In this document: piece after piece, positions 33,532 to 37,958 of the stretch
How positions within the stretch are numbered: position 1 is the stretch's first letter
Layout: each line of letters opens with the position of its first letter
NCBI GenBank assembly: GCA_009780695.1
Contig: WQZN01000020.1
Coordinates: forward strand, 1-37,958
Direction of reading: 5' to 3'
Length of the DNA: 37,958 nucleotides
Source: Microbacteriaceae bacterium
Lineage (GTDB): Bacteria; Actinomycetota; Actinomycetes; Actinomycetales; Microbacteriaceae
Program-made: the position numbers and the translations under genes
Notes under the pieces: generated by a model
Databases searched by the model: none
The model's input: only the letters and a program-made list of their open reading frames with translations
Told to the model about the DNA's origin: nothing

Positions 33532-34929
33532 TTAGGCGTTGCTCAGATAGTCCTCGAGCGCGACGAGGTGGTCGCGCGGGGTGAAGCCCGTGGCCTCGAT
33601 CTTGTCGAGGGGCAGCACGCTGTTCAGCGGGCGCGGCGCGGCCGGCTTGCCCGAGAAGTACTCCGCGGTGCTCACCCCGGTCACGGCCGCGGGGTCGTGA
33701 CCGGTGAGCGCGAAGACGCGCTGCGCGATCGCGGCCCAGCTCGCGGGCTCGCCCGAGCCCGTCAGGTTGTAGACGCCGAACGGCGCGGCCGTGTCGAGGA
33801 GGTGACGGATGCCCGCGGCGATGTCGACCGTGAAGCTGAGCCGCCCGACCTGGTCGTCGACCACGCTCGGAGCGACGCCGCGCTCGGCGAGGCCCGCCAT
33901 GGTGCGCACGAAGTTGCTGCCGTCGCCGATGACCCAGCTCGTGCGCACGATGTAGTGGCGCGGCACCGTGGCGACGATCGCGTCGCCCGCGGCCTTGGTC
34001 TGGCCGTAGACGCCGAGCGGGCTGAACGGCTCGTCCTCGGGGTGGGCGGCGGCCGTGCCGTCGAACACGTAGTCGGTCGAGACGTGCACGAGGGTCACGC
34101 CGTTCGCCGTGGCGACGCGGGCGAGGGCGGCGACGCCCGAGACGTTGGCGGCCCAGGCATCCGCCCGCCCCTCCGGCGTCTCGGCGAGGTCGACCGCCGT
34201 GTACGCGGCCGCGTTGACGATCACGCCGTAGTCGCGCCACGCGCGCGCCGACTCGAAGCCGGGCGAGGCGATGTCGAGCTCGTCGCGGCCGGCGAACTCG
34301 GCCGCGGGGAAGACCTCGCGCAGCGCGCGGCCCAGCTGACCGCTCGCGCCGAGCACGAGGGTCTTGCGCGGGGCCATGGGCGAGACCTCCGCGAGCCGCG
34401 GGTGCGCCCTGTCCTTCTCGGACAGCACCGCCTGCTCGAGCGGGATCGGCCACGCGATCGCCGCGGTCTCGTCGGCGAGGTTCAGGAAGGTGTACTTCGC
34501 GCCGGCGTCGGGCGACCAGTGGTCGTTGACGAGGTAGGAGTAGACGGTGTCCGGTTCGAGCGTCTGGTAGGCGTTGCCGACGCCGCGCGGCACGAAGACC
34601 GCGACCGACGGATCGATCGAAGCGGTGAAGACGGTGCCGAAGGAGTCGCCCTCGCGCAGGTCGACCCAGGCGCCGAAGACCTTGCCGTGCACCACCGAGA
34701 CGAACTTGTCCCACGGCTCGGCGTGGATGCCGCGCGTCGTGCCGACCTCGTCGTTGAACGACACGTTGTTCTGCACGGGGCCGAAGTCGGGCAGCCCGAT
34801 CGGCAGCATCTTCTCGCGCTGCCAGTTCTCCTTGAACCAGCCGCGGTTGTCGCCGCGCAGGTCGAGGTCGACGACGAACAGGCCGGGAATCGGGCTTTCG
34901 CGCAGTGCGGGGCGCTTCGAGTCGCTCAT
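33532..34929 (-). CDS. rmlCD: fused dTDP-4-dehydrorhamnose 3,5-epimerase / dTDP-4-dehydrorhamnose reductase
   Basis: A 465-residue two-domain enzyme. Residues 1-185 are RmlC-like: GLFVVDLDLRGDNRGWFKE, the catalytic His in TRGIH and HGKVFGAWVDLREG. Residues 188-465 are RmlD: GASGQLGRALREVF, NAAAYTAVDLAE, HVSTDYVFDG and YGQTKAAGD with the Tyr-Lys pair. The domains meet at a Met-Ala-Pro junction. The usual RmlC GFAHGF stretch reads GVGNAY, so the epimerase active site is a variant. Fusions of this type occur in actinobacteria. The gene has its own -10-like TAGACT. Confidence 0.92.
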   Translation of the reverse strand: MSDSKRPALRESPIPGLFVVDLDLRGDNRGWFKENWQREKMLPIGLPDFGPVQNNVSFNDEVGTTRGIHAEPWDKFVSVVHGKVFGAWVDLREGDSFGTVFTASIDPSVAVFVPRGVGNAYQTLEPDTVYSYLVNDHWSPDAGAKYTFLNLADETAAIAWPIPLEQAVLSEKDRAHPRLAEVSPMAPRKTLVLGASGQLGRALREVFPAAEFAGRDELDIASPGFESARAWRDYGVIVNAAAYTAVDLAETPEGRADAWAANVSGVAALARVATANGVTLVHVSTDYVFDGTAAAHPEDEPFSPLGVYGQTKAAGDAIVATVPRHYIVRTSWVIGDGSNFVRTMAGLAERGVAPSVVDDQVGRLSFTVDIAAGIRHLLDTAAPFGVYNLTGSGEPASWAAIAQRVFALTGHDPAAVTGVSTAEYFSGKPAAPRPLNSVLPLDKIEATGFTPRDHLVALEDYLSNA

Positions 34930-34938
34930 CAGAACGCG

Positions 34939-34944
34939 AGTCTA
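34939..34944 (-). promoter_or_regulatory. -10-like hexamer of the rmlC-rmlD gene
   Basis: Minus strand TAGACT ends 9 nt before the ATG at 34929, with no ribosome binding site between. It suggests a separate leaderless transcript for the fusion gene and those after it. Confidence 0.45.
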
Positions 34945-34986
34945 ATCGGGCGGGATGTCTCGTCCGGGGTGCGTCGCCGAGGCGGG

Positions 34987-37099
<2,113 letters not shown>

Positions 37100-37106
37100 G
37101 GCGCCG

Positions 37107-37112
37107 AGCCTA
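37107..37112 (-). promoter_or_regulatory. -10-like hexamer of the pirin gene
   Basis: Minus strand TAGGCT, 7 nt before the GTG at 37099; probably a leaderless transcript. Confidence 0.4.
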
Positions 37113-37137
37113 CGGCGAACGGAGAGGAAGCGGCCCG

Positions 37138-37143
37138 TACAAT
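37138..37143 (+). promoter_or_regulatory. -10-like hexamer of the lipoprotein gene
   Basis: TACAAT, five of six matches to TATAAT, ends 7 nt before the ATG at 37151. It faces the pirin promoter across about 25 bases. Confidence 0.5.
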
Positions 37144-37150
37144 CGCTGCC

Positions 37151-37588
37151 ATGCCCGCCCCCCGCCGCCGTCTCGTGTCCGCCTGCGCGACCGCAGCGGT
37201 CGTGACGGTTCTGCTCGCGGGCTGCGGTCAGGCTGCCGTCTCGCCCGACCCGCAGACGTCGTACAAGGGCGAGCCCAAGGGCATCCAGGCCTCGGCCGCG
37301 AGCGCGGGCGGCGCCCCCTGGGCGGCGTGGATGAAGAAGGACGGCAGCGAGTTCGCCGTCACCCTCTACGGCTCGACGAAGTGCCCGCCGTATGCGACCG
37401 GCTACACCGTGACCGCACCTGATGAGATCACGATGAAGCTCGCGAAGGCGGCGGCCGACTGCGGCGACGGCTACACCCCGTACACGACCGTCTTCGAGAC
37501 GCCGCGGAACCTCGACCGCAATGTGACGATCCAGTTCACCGCGCAGGACACCCACTTCTACCTGGCGCCCGTGGGCAAGAAGAAGTAG
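37151..37588 (+). CDS. small secreted lipoprotein of unknown function
   Basis: A 145-residue protein. The basic N-terminus (RRR) is followed by a hydrophobic stretch and lipobox LAGC with Cys25, so it is exported and lipid-anchored. The mature part has two further cysteines (TKCPPY and ADCGDGY), likely a disulfide, and ends in Lys-Lys-Lys. I do not recognise the family. The start is supported by the TACAAT hexamer 7 nt upstream. Confidence 0.8.
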   Translation: MPAPRRRLVSACATAAVVTVLLAGCGQAAVSPDPQTSYKGEPKGIQASAASAGGAPWAAWMKKDGSEFAVTLYGSTKCPPYATGYTVTAPDEITMKLAKAAADCGDGYTPYTTVFETPRNLDRNVTIQFTAQDTHFYLAPVGKKK

Positions 37589-37591
37589 GCG

Positions 37592-37625
37592 CCTCCGCTG
37601 GTCGACTGAGCGCAGCGAATGGAGG
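37592..37625 (+). repeat. repeat-like hairpin after the lipoprotein gene
   Basis: CCTCCGCTGGTCGACTGAGC continues to AGCGAATGGAGG; the ends pair (CCTCC/GGAGG and CGCT/AGCG with a 3-nt bulge). The core CGCTGGTCGACTGAGCGC belongs to the same repeat type as 8853-8889. It starts 3 bases after the stop and may end transcription. Confidence 0.5.
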
Positions 37626-37684
37626 CCGAGGAGTCCCGATCACGCCTGGGGCGAACAGGGGCATCCTCCGCCCCACCCCGTCGT

Positions 37685-37707
37685 TACTCTCGAAGTATCG
37701 ACGAGAG
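37685..37707 (+). promoter_or_regulatory. promoter and dyad upstream of clpC
   Basis: A -10-like TACTCT (37685-37690) overlaps a perfect dyad CTCTCG (37687-37692) / CGAGAG (37702-37707) with a 9-nt spacer. The second arm runs into the ribosome binding site AGAGGTG (37704-37710). It does not match the CIRCE or HAIR consensus. Confidence 0.4.
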
Positions 37708-37714
37708 GTGACAC

Positions 37715-37958
37715 ATGTTCGAGAGGTTCACGGACCGGGCCCGCCGGGTCGTCGTCTTGGCTCAGGAAGAGGCCAAGATGCTCAACCACAACTACATCGG
37801 GACCGAGCACATCCTGCTCGGCCTGCTCGGCGAGCCTGCTGGCGTCGCCTACCGCATTCTGGAGGCCCACGGCATCACGCTGAAGGGCGCCAGGGAGGAT
37901 GTCACCGAGCTCGTCGGGCTGGGCAAGGGGACGCAACGCAGCGGGCACATCCCGTTCA
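37715..37958 (+). CDS. ClpC-type Clp ATPase, N-terminal part (3' truncated)
   Basis: The first 81 residues of a protein starting MFERFTDRARRVVVLAQEEA and continuing KMLNHNYIGTEHILLG, the Clp N-terminal repeat of ClpC, the AAA+ unfoldase of the ClpP protease. After that the sequence departs from ordinary actinobacterial ClpC, reading LLGEPAGVAYRILEAHGIT. The window ends inside the domain, so neither the ATPase modules nor the total length can be seen. It may be clpC itself, a paralogue or a short Clp-N protein. AGAGGTG lies 4 bases before the ATG. Confidence 0.8.
   Translation, partial: MFERFTDRARRVVVLAQEEAKMLNHNYIGTEHILLGLLGEPAGVAYRILEAHGITLKGAREDVTELVGLGKGTQRSGHIPF

Overview
The window is a dense, GC-rich stretch of chromosome from a high-GC actinobacterium, most likely of the family Microbacteriaceae. 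The basis is the gene order ftsH-folE-folP-folB-folK-DUF3180-PH-PH-DUF2520-panC-lysS, frequent GTG starts, 4-bp stop/start overlaps, and protein sequences typical of that family. No gene-free gap exceeds 300 bases. I see no rRNA, tRNA, CRISPR array, transposase or integrase.

Layout. (1) 1-10436, mostly + strand: housekeeping genes. The 3' end of ftsH leads into a tightly overlapped folate operon (folE, folP, folB, folK) and a DUF3180 membrane protein. bioY (-) and an L,D-transpeptidase follow, then two bacterial-PH-domain membrane proteins, a Rossmann/DUF2520 protein, panC and lysS. (2) 10429-12745, - strand: an MFS exporter-like protein and a CtaG-like membrane protein. (3) 12753-13571, +: an SDR oxidoreductase. 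(4) 13608-28601: a divergent glycoside-use locus. Leftward it has a ROK-type regulator, a nucleoside hydrolase and a fused gluconate-2-dehydrogenase-subunit-3/GMC oxidoreductase, all with 4-bp overlaps. Rightward it has a TIM-barrel sugar isomerase-like protein, a Gfo/Idh/MocA oxidoreductase, a GH2 beta-mannosidase with a small leader ORF, and a complete family-5 (Opp/Dpp-type) ABC importer. A 26-nt motif occurs twice, upstream of the isomerase and upstream of the mannosidase, each time overlaid on a similarly spaced -35/-10 pair. It is the obvious candidate operator for the ROK regulator. (5) 28688-31289, +: a phosphotransferase-fold protein, a 56-aa membrane protein and a cardiolipin synthase. 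(6) 31270-37099, -: rmlA, UDP-glucose/GDP-mannose dehydrogenase family gene, an rmlC-rmlD fusion, rmlB and a pirin, giving activated sugars for the cell envelope. (7) 37151-37958, +: a small lipoprotein and the start of a clpC-type gene.

How the parts work together. The importer would bring in a mannose-containing glycoside or oligosaccharide, and the intracellular mannosidase would cleave it. The isomerase-like protein, the Gfo/Idh enzyme and the cytosolic GMC fusion suggest oxidative handling of the sugar, possibly through a 3-keto-glycoside route. That route is my inference and is the most interesting biological possibility in the window.

Other signals: tandem palindromes between DUF3180 and bioY, at least seven genes whose -10-like hexamer lies only 6-9 nt before the start codon (apparently leaderless mRNAs), and a recurrent GGATGCC/GGCATCC word that seems to override normal codon choice.
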